Of a DNA stretch of 64,000 nucleotides, positions 26,902-36,372 are shown in pieces. The stretch comes from an uncultured Afifella sp. (GTDB lineage: Bacteria > Pseudomonadota > Alphaproteobacteria > Rhizobiales > Afifellaceae): contig CAMYKZ010000002.1 in NCBI GenBank assembly GCA_947259045.1, positions 28,552-92,551 on the forward strand, in the 5' to 3' direction. Position 1 is the first letter of the stretch. Every line of letters starts with the position of its first letter. The position numbers and the translations under genes were made by a program. The notes beneath the pieces were generated by a model. The model had not been told where the DNA came from. It made no database searches and saw only the letters and a list, made by a program, of their open reading frames with translations.

Positions 26902-28215
26902 CTAGCCGCTGCGAACGGGGCGCAGCTTATCCGGCAGCCAGGTCGCCAGATCAGGAAACGCGATCAACACGAACACCATCACGACCATGATCAGGAACAT
27001 CGGGATCGCCGCCTTGGCGATATAGTTCATTTCATGGTGGGTCATGCCTTGCAGGACAAACAGGTTAAAGCCGATCGGCGGTGTGATCTGCGCCATTTCA
27101 ACGACCACGACGATAAAGATGCCGAACCAGATCAGATCGATGCCGGCCTGCCTGATCATCGGTTCCACAACGGCCATGGTGAGGACGACTGATGAAATGC
27201 CGTCGAGAAAACAGCCGATGACGATGTAAAAGACCAACAGCACCATCAGCAGCTCAAACCGCGACAGATCGAGCGTGGCGATAAATTCAGCCAGCGCCCG
27301 CGGCAGTCCGGTAAAGCCCATCGACAGCGACAGGAAGGCCGCGCCTGCGAGAATGAGCGCAATCATCGCAGAAGTCCGTGTTGCACCCATCAGGCTTTCA
27401 GAAAACGACGACCAGCTCAGCGAACCCTGCACACCGGCAAGGGTCAGCGAGCCAAGCACGCCGAAAGCTGCAGCCTCGGTCGCGGTGGCAATACCAAAAT
27501 ACATCGAGCCGATCACCAAGGTGATCAGCAGGATGACCGGAATGAGGAAACGCGAGTTCCTGATCCGCTCCTCAAATGTCATGGGCGGCTCCGGTTTCGG
27601 ATTGAAATCGGATGATACCAGGGACATGACAGCCACATAGCCCATGAACATGGCGGCCAGCACCATGCCGGGGACAATGCCGGCAAAGAACAGTTTGGTG
27701 ATCGATTCATTGATCGTCACGCCGTAGACGATCAGCGTCAGGGACGGCGGGATCATCAATCCGAGTGTCGCAGCACCGGCCAATGTGCCGATCACCATGG
27801 ATTCGGGATACTCGCGCTTGCGCAGTTCCGGGATCGACATCTTGCCGACGGTCGTCAACGTTGCGGCAGATGATCCGGAGACGGCGGCAAACACCGTGCA
27901 GCCGACAATATTGGTGTGAATGAGACCGCCCGGAAGCCAGCCGAGCCATGGCGACAGGCCGCGGAACATGTCTTCAGACAACCGGGTACGATAAAGAATT
28001 TCCCCCATCCAGATAAACAAGGGCAGTGCCGTCAATGTCCACGAAGACGACGCGCTCCAGATGGTGGTGATCATGACATCGCCAACCGGGCGGGTCGTAA
28101 ACAATTCCATGCCGACAAAGGCGACACCGAGCAGCGCAAGCCCGACCCAGACACCGGTTCCAAGCAACAGAAACAGGACAAAGAGAAACAGCGCGATGAG
28201 ATAGAATTCCTGCAT
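26902..28215 (-). CDS. dctM: TRAP transporter large permease (DctM family)
   Basis: A 437-residue protein with about 12 membrane helices, the ion-coupled translocation subunit of a tripartite ATP-independent periplasmic transporter. Conserved blocks include FAAVSGSSAATLTTVGKMSIPELRK cut by the usual helices, LMIPPSLTLIVYG, and the late ITPPIGFNLFVLQGM. It starts nine bases after the dctQ stop. Order on the minus strand is dctP, dctQ, dctM. Substrates are usually carboxylates, including sialic acid, ectoine, taurine-like or amino acids; the neighbouring amino-acid enzymes make an organic or amino acid likely. Confidence 0.94.
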   Translation of the reverse strand: MQEFYLIALFLFVLFLLLGTGVWVGLALLGVAFVGMELFTTRPVGDVMITTIWSASSSWTLTALPLFIWMGEILYRTRLSEDMFRGLSPWLGWLPGGLIHTNIVGCTVFAAVSGSSAATLTTVGKMSIPELRKREYPESMVIGTLAGAATLGLMIPPSLTLIVYGVTINESITKLFFAGIVPGMVLAAMFMGYVAVMSLVSSDFNPKPEPPMTFEERIRNSRFLIPVILLITLVIGSMYFGIATATEAAAFGVLGSLTLAGVQGSLSWSSFSESLMGATRTSAMIALILAGAAFLSLSMGFTGLPRALAEFIATLDLSRFELLMVLLVFYIVIGCFLDGISSVVLTMAVVEPMIRQAGIDLIWFGIFIVVVVEMAQITPPIGFNLFVLQGMTHHEMNYIAKAAIPMFLIMVVMVFVLIAFPDLATWLPDKLRPVRSG

Positions 28216-28224
28216 GACCGCCCC

Positions 28225-28761
28225 CTATTCGCCGTGGCTCTGTTCGACGATTTCGGATTCGATCCGATGATCGCCTGATACCAGCACATGCACCAGATGG
28301 TCCGTCAGCGCGATGGCAAAGATGATCGAACCGATCACCATTGACATTTGCGGGATCCAAAGCGGCGTGGCATCCTGGCCCTGGCTGATATCCTTGAACT
28401 TCCAGGACCAGTAGACGGCCTTGCAGGCGTAGTAGCTGAAATACCAGGCAAGCGAAGTGCCGATCAGAAAACACCATGTCTCAAGCAGCCGGCGGCCGCG
28501 CTCGCTGACGGCGTTGAGGAGAATGCTGACGCGGATATGGGACCCGCGGTTGAGCGCATGGGCGAAGGCAAAAAACGATGCCGCGGCCATACAATATCCC
28601 GCATAATCGGGCGCGCCTGGGAACACTTCTCCGCTCCACCGGGCAATCATCTGCAAGACGATCAAGGCCAGGATGGCGATCAGGAACAGAGCCGCCACGA
28701 CTCCGGAGGCCAAATAAAGCCTGTCGAGTAAAGTGCGAACGCCCCGAATTGTTTCTGTCAC
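28225..28761 (-). CDS. dctQ: TRAP transporter small permease (DctQ family)
   Basis: A 178-residue four-helix membrane protein. The start is GTG at 28761, preceded by GGGGAGGGGGC. The typical DctQ motif RSGEVFPGAPDYAGYCMAAASFFAFAHAL is broken across helices two and three, and RGSHIRVSILLNAVSERGRR follows it. It pairs with DctM downstream and is separated from dctP by a 95-base gap containing a strong hairpin. Confidence 0.92.
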   Translation of the reverse strand: MTETIRGVRTLLDRLYLASGVVAALFLIAILALIVLQMIARWSGEVFPGAPDYAGYCMAAASFFAFAHALNRGSHIRVSILLNAVSERGRRLLETWCFLIGTSLAWYFSYYACKAVYWSWKFKDISQGQDATPLWIPQMSMVIGSIIFAIALTDHLVHVLVSGDHRIESEIVEQSHGE

Positions 28762-28821
28762 TGCCCCCTCCCCGGTTCAGTTTCCGGCCGGTCGCCATCG
28801 ATTGCAACCAGCCGGACAAAA

Positions 28822-28846
28822 ACAGGGAGGTAAAAAACCTCCCTGT
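28822..28846 (-). terminator. Attenuator-like hairpin between dctP and dctQ
   Basis: ACAGGGAGGT and ACCTCCCTGT form a perfect 10-bp stem with a five-base loop, and on the transcribed (minus) strand the stem is followed by TTTTTG. Lying 10 bases after the dctP stop, it looks like a partial intrinsic terminator that lets the binding protein be made in excess over the permeases. Confidence 0.7.
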
Positions 28847-28856
28847 CTGACGTGTC

Positions 28857-29834
28857 TTATTTCATCGCCTTGAAGGCATCGACGATCGCCTTGCCGTCGG
28901 CGCCGGCTGCTTCCAGCCATTCCGCCGTCATGGTTTCGCCGATCTGGCGAAGTTCGCCGACAAGTGCGTCATTTGCCGGGCCAACCGTCATGCCGCCGGC
29001 CTTGAGGCCGTTCAACGTGAACTGGGTATATTCGACCGCCCGCCACGCACCGGCATATTCCGCCAGTTCGGCGCAACCGAGGATGACGTTCTTGTTGCCG
29101 TCCGACACGCCGGACCATGCGTCCTTGTTGACCATGATGTAATTGCGCGGCAACCAGGCATCCACTTCGTAGAAATGGCTCAGGCTTTCCCAGACCTTGC
29201 GGTCATAACCGGTCGACCCGGATGAAATCATCGATTCAGCGACGCCGGTCGCGAAGGCCTGGGAAATTTCCGCAGCCTCAATGGTCACCGGCAGCATGCC
29301 CGTCAGTTCGGCAAGCCGCGCTGTAGCAACATTATAAGAACGGAACTTGATGCCCTTCATTTCGGCAACGGAATTCACTTCCTTCTTGAAATACAATCCC
29401 TGCGGCGGCCACGGCACGGAATAAAGCAGAACAAGATTCTGCTCGTCGAGGATCTTCTCCATGGTCGGCTTGGCGGCTTTCCAGAGCTTGGCCGCATCGT
29501 CGAACGATGTTGCCAGGAACGGAATGGAATCGACGCCGAACACGGCGTTCTCATTCTGGTGTCCGGACAAAAGACGCTCGCCGATCGGCACCTGGCCGGT
29601 CTGAATCGCGCGCTTGATTTCGCCACCCTTGAACAGGGAACCGGAAGGATGCGTGACAATTTCGATTTCGCCGCCGGTGCCGGTAGTGACACATTTGGCG
29701 AATTCAGCGCCGGTTGCAGAATGGAAATTGGTTGCCGAATAGGCCATCGGCATGTCCCACTTTTCGGCCATGGCCGCCGGTGTCGAGACGGCGAGCGCGG
29801 CGGCGCCGGCCAGCAATGTGTTTGCAAGTTTCAT
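28857..29834 (-). CDS. dctP: TRAP transporter solute-binding protein (DctP family)
   Basis: A 325-residue periplasmic binding protein. ATG at 29834 (MKLANTLLAGAAALAVSTPAAMA, then EKW) is preceded by GGGAG and gives a clean signal peptide; the longer frame has none. Family features are FVTGGEI-like blocks in CVTTGTGGEIEIVTHPSGSL, and the segment VAEMKGIKFRSYNVATARLAELTG, whose Arg is in the position that usually salt-bridges the carboxylate of the ligand. It is the first TRAP gene and has its own 182-base upstream region, but the D-amino-acid-dehydrogenase-like gene upstream reads in the same direction. Confidence 0.92.
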   Translation of the reverse strand: MKLANTLLAGAAALAVSTPAAMAEKWDMPMAYSATNFHSATGAEFAKCVTTGTGGEIEIVTHPSGSLFKGGEIKRAIQTGQVPIGERLLSGHQNENAVFGVDSIPFLATSFDDAAKLWKAAKPTMEKILDEQNLVLLYSVPWPPQGLYFKKEVNSVAEMKGIKFRSYNVATARLAELTGMLPVTIEAAEISQAFATGVAESMISSGSTGYDRKVWESLSHFYEVDAWLPRNYIMVNKDAWSGVSDGNKNVILGCAELAEYAGAWRAVEYTQFTLNGLKAGGMTVGPANDALVGELRQIGETMTAEWLEAAGADGKAIVDAFKAMK

Positions 29835-29964
29835 ATTATTCTCCCTCTTTTGTTTTTTAACTTCCAGAACCCAGACTGGACCAAACCGGCCGCCGTTCCA
29901 AGCCCTACCAGACATGCCCGCCGATGGTCATAACAAGCGCCGGCCATGCTGATCTCAGAAAATT

Positions 29965-29977
29965 GCACTTATAGTGC
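29965..29977. promoter_or_regulatory. Inverted repeat GCACT-TAT-AGTGC upstream of dctP
   Basis: This symmetrical 13-mer lies 131 bases before the dctP ATG. On the plus strand it is followed by CTTTTTTT, so it could be a weak plus-strand terminator, but no plus-strand gene precedes it. An operator for the TRAP operon is the alternative. Confidence 0.35.
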
Positions 29978-30016
29978 CTTTTTTTATCGATAATTTTTCA
30001 TTGTCTTTCCAGGCTC

Positions 30017-31294
30017 TCACTCCGCGAAGCGGGCCGGCGCATAGGCGCTCATGTCAATATTCGGGGTCTTCCCGGCGATTATCTGGGCCAGAAGCCGCCC
30101 GGTTTTCGGACCGCCGGTCAGTCCGACATGATGATGGCCAAAACCGCAATAGACCCCCTTCAGGCCCGGCGCTTCGCCGATCAGCGGAATTGAATCCGCC
30201 GGCGCGGGCCGATGCCCCATCCAGTCTTTCCTGTCTTTCCATTCAAGCCCGGGCAGCGCCGCTTTCGCCTGACGGACAAGCAGTTCAAACGGCGCATCCG
30301 AGGGCGGCGCATCGAGGCCGCCGAATTCCACCACGCCGGCAAGCCGCAGACGCCCGTCCATCGGCGTCATGACGAATTTGCCAGACGCAACCATCACCGG
30401 CGCGCGCGGCACGACATTCGGTTCAAAAAGTTCAACATGATAACCGCGTTCGCTTTCCATCGGCACATCGACGCCGAGCTGGCCGGCGAGCTTTTTCGAC
30501 CAGACGCCTGCAGCCAGAACAGCCTCATCGCAGGATATCGTTTCGCCATCGCAGACAATGCCGCTGACCTTGCCCTCCGCGCGGGCAAAATCACTGACAT
30601 CGGCCTTTATCAGGCGGCCGCCCTGGGCGACCACATGCTCCGCCAGATCCTTCACATACCGGCCCGGATCGGTGATGTGGCCGTGATTGCCCAGACGGGC
30701 GGCAAATCGGAGATTTTCTGAGAATGCCGGGTCGTAGCGATGGAACGCTTCAGCCTCAAGCTCATCCCACCGGAAACCGAGTTCCCGGCGCAGCTGCCAG
30801 CCAAATGCATCGCCGTCATAATGCGCCCGGTCATTGTAGATGAAAACATAATCGGACGGCACGATCCATTTTTCAGCAATCGTGCCCTTTGCGATGGCAA
30901 TGTGCTGGTCAAGGCTGTCGCCGATGATCTGCTCCAGGGCGGTGGCGATGCGTCGTGTCTCTTCCGGCCGGCAATGACGCAGATAGCGAACCAGCCACGG
31001 CAGTAGCTTCGGCAGATAGGACCAGCGCAGAAACAACGGACTGTCCGGGTTCAGCAGCATGCCCGGCGCTTTTTTCAGCAATCCCGGAACGGTGACCGGG
31101 ACCACGGAACAGGACGCCAGAATGCCGCCATTGCCGTAACTCGTGCCCTCGCCCGGTCCGGCGCGGTCAACAAGAATGACCTTATGGCCTTCGCGTTGCA
31201 GCCAGACGGCGGTCGACACGCCGACGATACCGGCACCGATGATGGCGATTGTCTTTGCGGTTCCGTTTTGGCCGTTGTCTGCTGTCATGATCAT
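30017..31294 (-). CDS. D-amino-acid dehydrogenase-like FAD oxidoreductase (DadA type)
   Basis: A 425-residue DAO-fold flavoprotein. The N-terminal dinucleotide motif is [22 protein letters not shown] with [19 protein letters not shown] following; C-terminal family blocks are [18 protein letters not shown] and [16 protein letters not shown]. DadA-like enzymes oxidatively deaminate D-amino acids (or related imino acids such as hydroxyproline) to 2-oxo acids, passing electrons to quinone rather than oxygen. The start at 31294 overlaps the stop of the enolase-superfamily gene by ATGA. With a racemase-family protein and a TRAP importer nearby, a D- or epimerised amino acid is a reasonable substrate (inference). 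Confidence 0.88.
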   Translation of the reverse strand: MIMTADNGQNGTAKTIAIIGAGIVGVSTAVWLQREGHKVILVDRAGPGEGTSYGNGGILASCSVVPVTVPGLLKKAPGMLLNPDSPLFLRWSYLPKLLPWLVRYLRHCRPEETRRIATALEQIIGDSLDQHIAIAKGTIAEKWIVPSDYVFIYNDRAHYDGDAFGWQLRRELGFRWDELEAEAFHRYDPAFSENLRFAARLGNHGHITDPGRYVKDLAEHVVAQGGRLIKADVSDFARAEGKVSGIVCDGETISCDEAVLAAGVWSKKLAGQLGVDVPMESERGYHVELFEPNVVPRAPVMVASGKFVMTPMDGRLRLAGVVEFGGLDAPPSDAPFELLVRQAKAALPGLEWKDRKDWMGHRPAPADSIPLIGEAPGLKGVYCGFGHHHVGLTGGPKTGRLLAQIIAGKTPNIDMSAYAPARFAE

Positions 31295-32448
31295 TCGGGC
31301 CCCGCGCTTATGTCTTTGGCAGACAGGGCATAATGGTTGAGCCGGTCCTGATCGACATCGCAGCCAAGACCGGGCCCGTCCGGCACCGCGACATGGCCGT
31401 CTTCGATCGGGAACGGCGCGCTCAACAGGTCTTCTTCAAGATAGTAACGCGCCTGGTAAAATTCGCAGCCGAGCGAAATGTTGGGCGCCGCTGCAATCAT
31501 GTGGGCGCCGGCCAGATGAGCAATACCGGTCTCGAACATGTCGCCGCCATAGGCCGGCATGCCGGCGGCTTCGGCAATGGCTGCCACTTCAAGCCCGCGC
31601 CGCAGGCCGCCGCATTTCATGATCTTGACGGAGATGCAGTCGCAGATCCGATCGCGCACGGCATCAACCGCCTGGCGCGGATTGAAGACGCTTTCATCGG
31701 CCAGTATCGGCGTATCGAGTGCGTTCTTCAGTTCAGCCATCGCCGCCCGGTCATGGCCTGGAACCGGCTGCTCGATGAAGGTGACGTTGAACGCCTCGAC
31801 ATCACGAAGCCGCCGCAGAGCTTCGAATGGCTGCATGCCCTGATTGTAGTCGACCCGTATATCCAGTTCGGGATAATCGCGGCGCAAGCGCTCCAGGCGG
31901 TCGACATCGAATTTATGATCCCGGGTGCCGGTTTTCAGCTTGATGATGTTGACCTTCTCAGCATGAATCCGCGCCATCAGGTCGAGATCGGCGGCAAAAT
32001 CCGGATCGGCCAGCGAGACGGAAAGCGGAATGGTTGCGCGGTAGCGCCCGCCGAGCAGCGCCCAGACCGGCAGGCCGGATTTCCGCCCCATGCAATCCAG
32101 CAACGCCGTTTCCAGCGCCGCCTTGGCCTCCGGATGACCGACCACAGCCTTGTCGGCATCGGCCATGATGGCTGCGACATCGCCGATGGAGCGGCCGAGC
32201 ACCACCGGGCTGATATAGCGTTGAAGCGCTGCCGCATTGGCTTCCGCCGTGCCGGTAAACACCGCCCATGGCGACGCCTCGCCCCAGCCATAGGCGCCGT
32301 CGCGGGTTTCAATCCGTAGCACAATGACTTCAACCTTGTCGGCAACCAGCCCGCTGCCATGATCACGCGGCCGCTTGACCGGCAAAGCGGCATGCCAGAC
32401 CTGCATCCGGGTGATAGGATCGGCCAGCATTGACATCAGGCGACCCAT
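31291..32448 (-). CDS. Enolase-superfamily enzyme, muconate-lactonising (MLE) subgroup
   Basis: A 385-residue mandelate-racemase/muconate-lactonising family protein. Catalytic features of the MLE subgroup are present: KxK in NIIKLKTG, metal ligands D and N in RVDYNQG, E in [10 protein letters not shown] in LADES, and the second-face lysine in VKIMKCGG. The two opposed lysines suit racemisation/epimerisation or cycloisomerisation of a carboxylate. The exact substrate is unknown; dipeptide epimerases, N-acyl amino acid racemases and muconate cycloisomerases share this pattern. The gene overlaps the ThDP enzyme upstream by 13 bases (or one, if the alternative ATG at 32436 is used) and the flavoenzyme downstream by four. 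Confidence 0.85.
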   Translation of the reverse strand: MGRLMSMLADPITRMQVWHAALPVKRPRDHGSGLVADKVEVIVLRIETRDGAYGWGEASPWAVFTGTAEANAAALQRYISPVVLGRSIGDVAAIMADADKAVVGHPEAKAALETALLDCMGRKSGLPVWALLGGRYRATIPLSVSLADPDFAADLDLMARIHAEKVNIIKLKTGTRDHKFDVDRLERLRRDYPELDIRVDYNQGMQPFEALRRLRDVEAFNVTFIEQPVPGHDRAAMAELKNALDTPILADESVFNPRQAVDAVRDRICDCISVKIMKCGGLRRGLEVAAIAEAAGMPAYGGDMFETGIAHLAGAHMIAAAPNISLGCEFYQARYYLEEDLLSAPFPIEDGHVAVPDGPGLGCDVDQDRLNHYALSAKDISAGPE

Positions 32449-34160
32449 TCCGACACCGGAGCCGCGGCCTCGTCAAGCGGCTGGGTGATGATGTCGACCA
32501 GATTGGGTTCACCGCTTTCCACCGCCTGTTTCAGCACCGGCAGCAGATCGTCGGGGCTTTCGACGCGCCAGCTTTTCAATCCGTAGGCACTGGCCACGGC
32601 GGCATGATCGGTGCGAGTGAAATCGACGTTGTGGAACCGCGCGCCGAAGCCCGACCGCTGGCCGGCCTTGATCCAGCCGAACACCGAATTGGACAAGGTA
32701 ATGAAGGTGATTGGCATCTTGTAGCGCACCGCCGTTTCCAGTTCGCCGACCGACATGCCAAAAGACCCGTCGCCCATGACGGCCACCGTCTTGACGGACG
32801 GCCGTCCGGTGTGGGCTCCGAGCGATGCGCCAAGGGCATAACCCAGCGCACCATGAGCCCGGTTGGTGATGAAATTCCGCCCGGCCTGCCGCCAGCGGTA
32901 ATGGGCGGAAAAATACGGGCACGGCGTGCCCGGATCGGCGCAGATGATGGCATCATCGTCCAGAACCTGCTGCAAGGCGGCGATGACACGTTCCGGACGG
33001 ATCGGCGTTTCAACGCTTTCCGCCAGCGGCCTGAAGGCGGCGAGCTTGCCCTCCCAGGCGGCGGCTGCGCGGATCCGCCCGTCAAACGAGGTGCGGTTTT
33101 CGCGCGCGGCAACAGCGGCGACAAGCGCTTCCAGCGCCAGCCGCGCATCGCCGACTAACGCCACATCGGTCGGATAATTGGCGCCGATCACGTCCGGGTC
33201 GCTGTCGATGTGGATGATTTTCGTGCCGACCTTCGGCGAGCGCCAGCGTTCCGTCGTCACCGAACCGGCGCGGCAGGAAATGAACAGAACCAGATCCGCC
33301 TCGTCGACCACCGCGCGGGTTGAGGGCACCGCACCGTTGGAGCCGACAACGCCAACGGCGCGTTCGTCGGTTTCGGCAATCGCGCCCTGCCCCGATACCG
33401 TTGTCGCAACCGGCAGATCGAGCATCGCCGCAAGCCGGCCAAGCGCTGCCATGCCGTCGGCCATCACGATGCCGCCGCCGCAGATCGCAACAGCCCGTTT
33501 TGCCGACAAAAGCAAATCGGCGGCTTCTTCAATTGCCGCCGGATCGACCGCAGACGGTTGCGCCGGATATGTCGCATGACGCGGGTCAGCCCAGATCTCG
33601 TCCGGATCGACGGCGGCTTTCTGGGTATCGAAGGGAAACGCCAGATGGGCGGAACCCGGCCGCCCGGTCGTCATCGCCCGGAACGCCGCGCGCACCATCG
33701 CCGGCACTCTCGACGCCTGATCGAGGGTTGCATTCCATTTCGTCAGCGGCCTGAACAATGAGACCTGATCGAGTTCCGTCAGCGGATAGCGGCCGCGCGA
33801 CGTGGTCGCCACATCGGAGGTGATCGCCAGCACCGGAACCGAGCTTTCATTGGCTTCCACAAGTCCCGGCAGAATATAGGTTGCGCCGCCGCCGGAGGGG
33901 CCTTCGCAGACGCCGACGCGTCCGGTCACCCGCGCATAGGCGTCGGCCATATAGGCGGCATGGCGCTCGTCGCGGGTCAGCAGATGGGTAATGCCGTGGT
34001 CGAGCTGGTACAGCGCATCGTATAGCGGCAATGTGGTATCGCCGCACAGGCCGAAAATATGCTTCACGCCATGCGCCTGCAGCATCCGCACCATAGCCTC
34101 GGCGCCGGTCATTTCGTTGGATTTGCCTGCATCGGACCCCTGATCGGATCTGTCGGCCAT
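32436..34160 (-). CDS. Thiamine-diphosphate-dependent enzyme, acetolactate synthase-like
   Basis: A 574-residue three-domain ThDP enzyme. The catalytic glutamate is in [18 protein letters not shown] near residue 65, the central domain spans about 200-335, and the ThDP/Mg motif is [17 protein letters not shown] ... LSNS near 455-485. It lacks features that would mark it as a specific decarboxylase or as sulfoacetaldehyde acetyltransferase, so it could be a 2-oxo-acid decarboxylase, a ligase or an acetolactate-synthase paralogue. It is first in the leftward run ThDP enzyme, enolase-superfamily enzyme, flavoenzyme, TRAP, and could act on the 2-oxo acid produced by the flavoenzyme. It diverges from the GntR regulator across a 120-base gap with an operator-like palindrome. 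Confidence 0.85.
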   Translation of the reverse strand: MADRSDQGSDAGKSNEMTGAEAMVRMLQAHGVKHIFGLCGDTTLPLYDALYQLDHGITHLLTRDERHAAYMADAYARVTGRVGVCEGPSGGGATYILPGLVEANESSVPVLAITSDVATTSRGRYPLTELDQVSLFRPLTKWNATLDQASRVPAMVRAAFRAMTTGRPGSAHLAFPFDTQKAAVDPDEIWADPRHATYPAQPSAVDPAAIEEAADLLLSAKRAVAICGGGIVMADGMAALGRLAAMLDLPVATTVSGQGAIAETDERAVGVVGSNGAVPSTRAVVDEADLVLFISCRAGSVTTERWRSPKVGTKIIHIDSDPDVIGANYPTDVALVGDARLALEALVAAVAARENRTSFDGRIRAAAAWEGKLAAFRPLAESVETPIRPERVIAALQQVLDDDAIICADPGTPCPYFSAHYRWRQAGRNFITNRAHGALGYALGASLGAHTGRPSVKTVAVMGDGSFGMSVGELETAVRYKMPITFITLSNSVFGWIKAGQRSGFGARFHNVDFTRTDHAAVASAYGLKSWRVESPDDLLPVLKQAVESGEPNLVDIITQPLDEAAAPVSEWVA

Positions 34161-34216
34161 CTGATATTACCACGCTCGTGCCAGAGTTTCCGGATCTGAA
34201 ATTTTCTGCATTCAGA

Positions 34217-34228
34217 ACTGTATACAGT
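34217..34228. promoter_or_regulatory. GntR/FCD-type operator palindrome
   Basis: ACTGTATACAGT is a perfect 12-bp palindrome with the TGTATACA core common at FadR-subfamily GntR sites. It lies 56 bases from the ThDP-enzyme start and 52 bases from the start of the adjacent FCD-type GntR gene, well placed to control both divergent units. Confidence 0.75.
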
Positions 34229-34280
34229 ATTAACTTTTGACGATATGATCGCGTGAGTCAATGGAGAAAATGGCCGGCGG

Positions 34281-34991
34281 ATGATCAAATCAAAACCAAC
34301 CGGACGGGTAGAGAGCGTCTATCAGACCTTGCGCGAAATGGCGGTCGATTTCCGGCTGAAACCCGGCGAGCGGATCAACGAGGTTGCGCTTGCAAAGACA
34401 TTGGGTGCCAGCCGCACGCCGCTGCGCGAAGCGCTTAACCGGCTGGTATCGGAGAGTTTTCTGACGTTTGAGCCGGGCCGCGGATTTTTCTGCCGCAAGC
34501 TGATGATCAAGGATGTTTATGAGCTCTATCAGGTGCGTCTGGCGCTGGAGCGGTTTGCATTTGCCGAAGCCACCCAACAGGCAAGCGATGATGATCTGGC
34601 CGATCTTCTGAAGTTTCTGGAGCGCACTGCGACCGACACCGGCCAATCGAACGAACAATTGCTGGCCTTTGACGAATATTTTCATGAGGCGGTTGCGGGC
34701 TTGACGCAAAATGACGAACTGGTTCGAATGCTGAAGAACCTCAATGCGCGCATCCGCTTTTTCCGCTGGGTCGATATGGAAGCACGGCGGCCAAGAACCC
34801 AGAGCGAACACCGGGAGATTCTGCAGGCCATGCTGGATCGAAATGGAGATAAGGCTGCTGCACTTTTAACCCAGCATATCGAACGCCGGCGCGATGAAAT
34901 CGCCACCGCCGTCAAGGAGTGCCATTCCCGCATCTTCATGGAAGACGGAGACATGGCGCCGGAATTTCTCGACGCGGCCGCCCCATGGTGA
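34281..34991 (+). CDS. GntR-family transcriptional regulator, FCD (FadR) subfamily
   Basis: A 236-residue regulator with a GntR winged helix at about residues 8-72 (INEVALAKTLGASRTPLREALNRLVSES interrupted only by the turn) and an all-helical FCD ligand domain at about 80-210. The FCD metal/acid ligand residues are plausibly in FDEYFHEAVAGLTQN and the late QSEHREILQAMLD and LLTQHIERRR histidines. The palindrome at 34217-34228 is its likely operator. Its stop overlaps the start of the racemase-family gene, so regulator, racemase and HD protein are one rightward operon. Confidence 0.9.
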   Translation: MIKSKPTGRVESVYQTLREMAVDFRLKPGERINEVALAKTLGASRTPLREALNRLVSESFLTFEPGRGFFCRKLMIKDVYELYQVRLALERFAFAEATQQASDDDLADLLKFLERTATDTGQSNEQLLAFDEYFHEAVAGLTQNDELVRMLKNLNARIRFFRWVDMEARRPRTQSEHREILQAMLDRNGDKAAALLTQHIERRRDEIATAVKECHSRIFMEDGDMAPEFLDAAAPW

Positions 34992-35716
34992 GCGTGCAAA
35001 AGGCCAAAGGCGGCAAGGCGATTTATGGTGCCTCGGTCGGCATTCTGATGCTCGACGCGCGCTTTCCGCGCATACCCGGCGACATGGGCAATGCCACGAC
35101 ATGGCCGTTTCCGGTGCATTACAAGGTGGTGCGCGATGCCTCGCCCGACCGGGTCGTGCGGCGCAAGGCGGAAGGCCTGCTGGAGGCCTTCATTGCCGCG
35201 GCCCGGGAGCTCGTCGCTGACGGCGCCGACGGCATCACCACCAATTGCGGTTTCCTGTCGCTTTACCAGGCCGATCTCGCCGCAGCCCTTGACGTGCCGG
35301 TGGCGACATCATCTCTGATGCAGGTGCCGATGGTGCAGCGGCTGCTGCCGCCGGGCAAGCGCGTCGGCATCCTGACCATCTCCGGCTCGACATTGTCGGA
35401 ACAGCACCTGACAGCGGCCGGTGTCGCCGCCGACACACCGGTCGGCAGCACTGAAGGCGGACGCGAATTCAGCCGGGTCATTCTGGATAACGAACTGGAA
35501 CTCGACGTGGCCGCCGCCCGGCAGGACAATGTCGACGCCGCCCTAACGCTCACTGCCGATCATCCAGACCTTGGCGCCATCGTGCTGGAATGCACCAACA
35601 TGATCCCCTATGCAGCCGATATCCGCGCGGCCACGGGCCTGCCGGTCTATTCCATGCTGAGCTTTGTCAGCTGGTTTCAATCCGGGCTTACGCCGCGCGA
35701 ATATCAATGCACCTGA
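34985..35716 (+). CDS. Aspartate/glutamate racemase-family protein
   Basis: A 243-residue protein of the Asp/Glu/hydantoin racemase superfamily (PF01177 clan, which also holds maleate isomerase and arylmalonate decarboxylase). The two expected catalytic cysteines are visible: ITTNCGFLS and VLECTNMIPY. ATG at 34985 overlaps the GntR stop (ATGGTGA) and is chosen over an upstream in-frame ATG that would lie inside the regulator gene. It could racemise an amino acid for the DadA-like enzyme across the divergent region, or isomerise a dicarboxylate. The HD gene overlaps its end by 10 bases. Confidence 0.85.
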   Translation: MVSVQKAKGGKAIYGASVGILMLDARFPRIPGDMGNATTWPFPVHYKVVRDASPDRVVRRKAEGLLEAFIAAARELVADGADGITTNCGFLSLYQADLAAALDVPVATSSLMQVPMVQRLLPPGKRVGILTISGSTLSEQHLTAAGVAADTPVGSTEGGREFSRVILDNELELDVAAARQDNVDAALTLTADHPDLGAIVLECTNMIPYAADIRAATGLPVYSMLSFVSWFQSGLTPREYQCT

Positions 35717-36372
35717 ACGCACTGGCCACTGCCCTTGAGGCTGAACTGATCCGCGCCGGCACTGGCGCGGACGGCAGCCACGACGTGCATCATGCCCGGC
35801 GGGTCTGGGCCAATGCCCGCGAGATCTCACGCCGCGAGGGCGCCGGCCAACCGGAAATCCTGATCGCCGCCGCCTATCTGCATGACCTGGTCAACGTGCC
35901 GAAGGACAATCCGGAAAGAAGCCGGGCCTCGCATCTGTCAGCAAAAGCGGCGGAACCGATTTTGCGCAAACTCGGCTTCGGCGATGACGATGTGGACGCC
36001 ATCGGACACGCCATTATCGCGCACAGTTTCTCAGCCGGTGTCGAACCGCAAACCGCCGAGGCGGAAATCCTGCAGGATGCCGACCGGCTTGAATCGCTCG
36101 GCGCGCTTGGCATTGCCCGCACCTTCTACATTGCCGGCCTGATGACATCGCAGATGTTTGACGGCGAGGACCCGTTTGCCGTCAATCGCGATCTCGACGA
36201 TGCGGCCTATTGCGTCGATCATTTTGCCGTCAAACTGATGCGGCTTCCGCAGACCATGTGCACGGCGTCCGGCAAGGCAATGGCAGAAGAACGCGCCGCC
36301 TATATGAGGGGCTTTCTCGATCAGCTCGGGCTGGAGATCGGTTCACCCTGCCCGTCCGGCGACCGGTGGTAA
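35707..36372 (+). CDS. HD-domain phosphohydrolase-like protein
   Basis: A 221-residue HD-superfamily protein. Metal-binding signatures are HDVHHARRVW (first His), AAYLHDLVNVPKD (the HD pair) and EILQDADRLESLG (last Asp). These small HD proteins are metal-dependent phosphohydrolases of unknown substrate, often nucleotides. ATG at 35707 overlaps the racemase stop by 10 bases, implying coupling. Its 3' end overlaps the convergent ureohydrolase gene by 52 bases. Its role in an amino-acid catabolic locus is unexplained. Confidence 0.85.
   Translation: MHLNALATALEAELIRAGTGADGSHDVHHARRVWANAREISRREGAGQPEILIAAAYLHDLVNVPKDNPERSRASHLSAKAAEPILRKLGFGDDDVDAIGHAIIAHSFSAGVEPQTAEAEILQDADRLESLGALGIARTFYIAGLMTSQMFDGEDPFAVNRDLDDAAYCVDHFAVKLMRLPQTMCTASGKAMAEERAAYMRGFLDQLGLEIGSPCPSGDRW

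Noticed and set aside
29965..29985. Plus-strand intrinsic terminator
   Set aside because: The stem is only five base pairs and AT-centred, and no plus-strand gene ends upstream; listed only as a possible operator.
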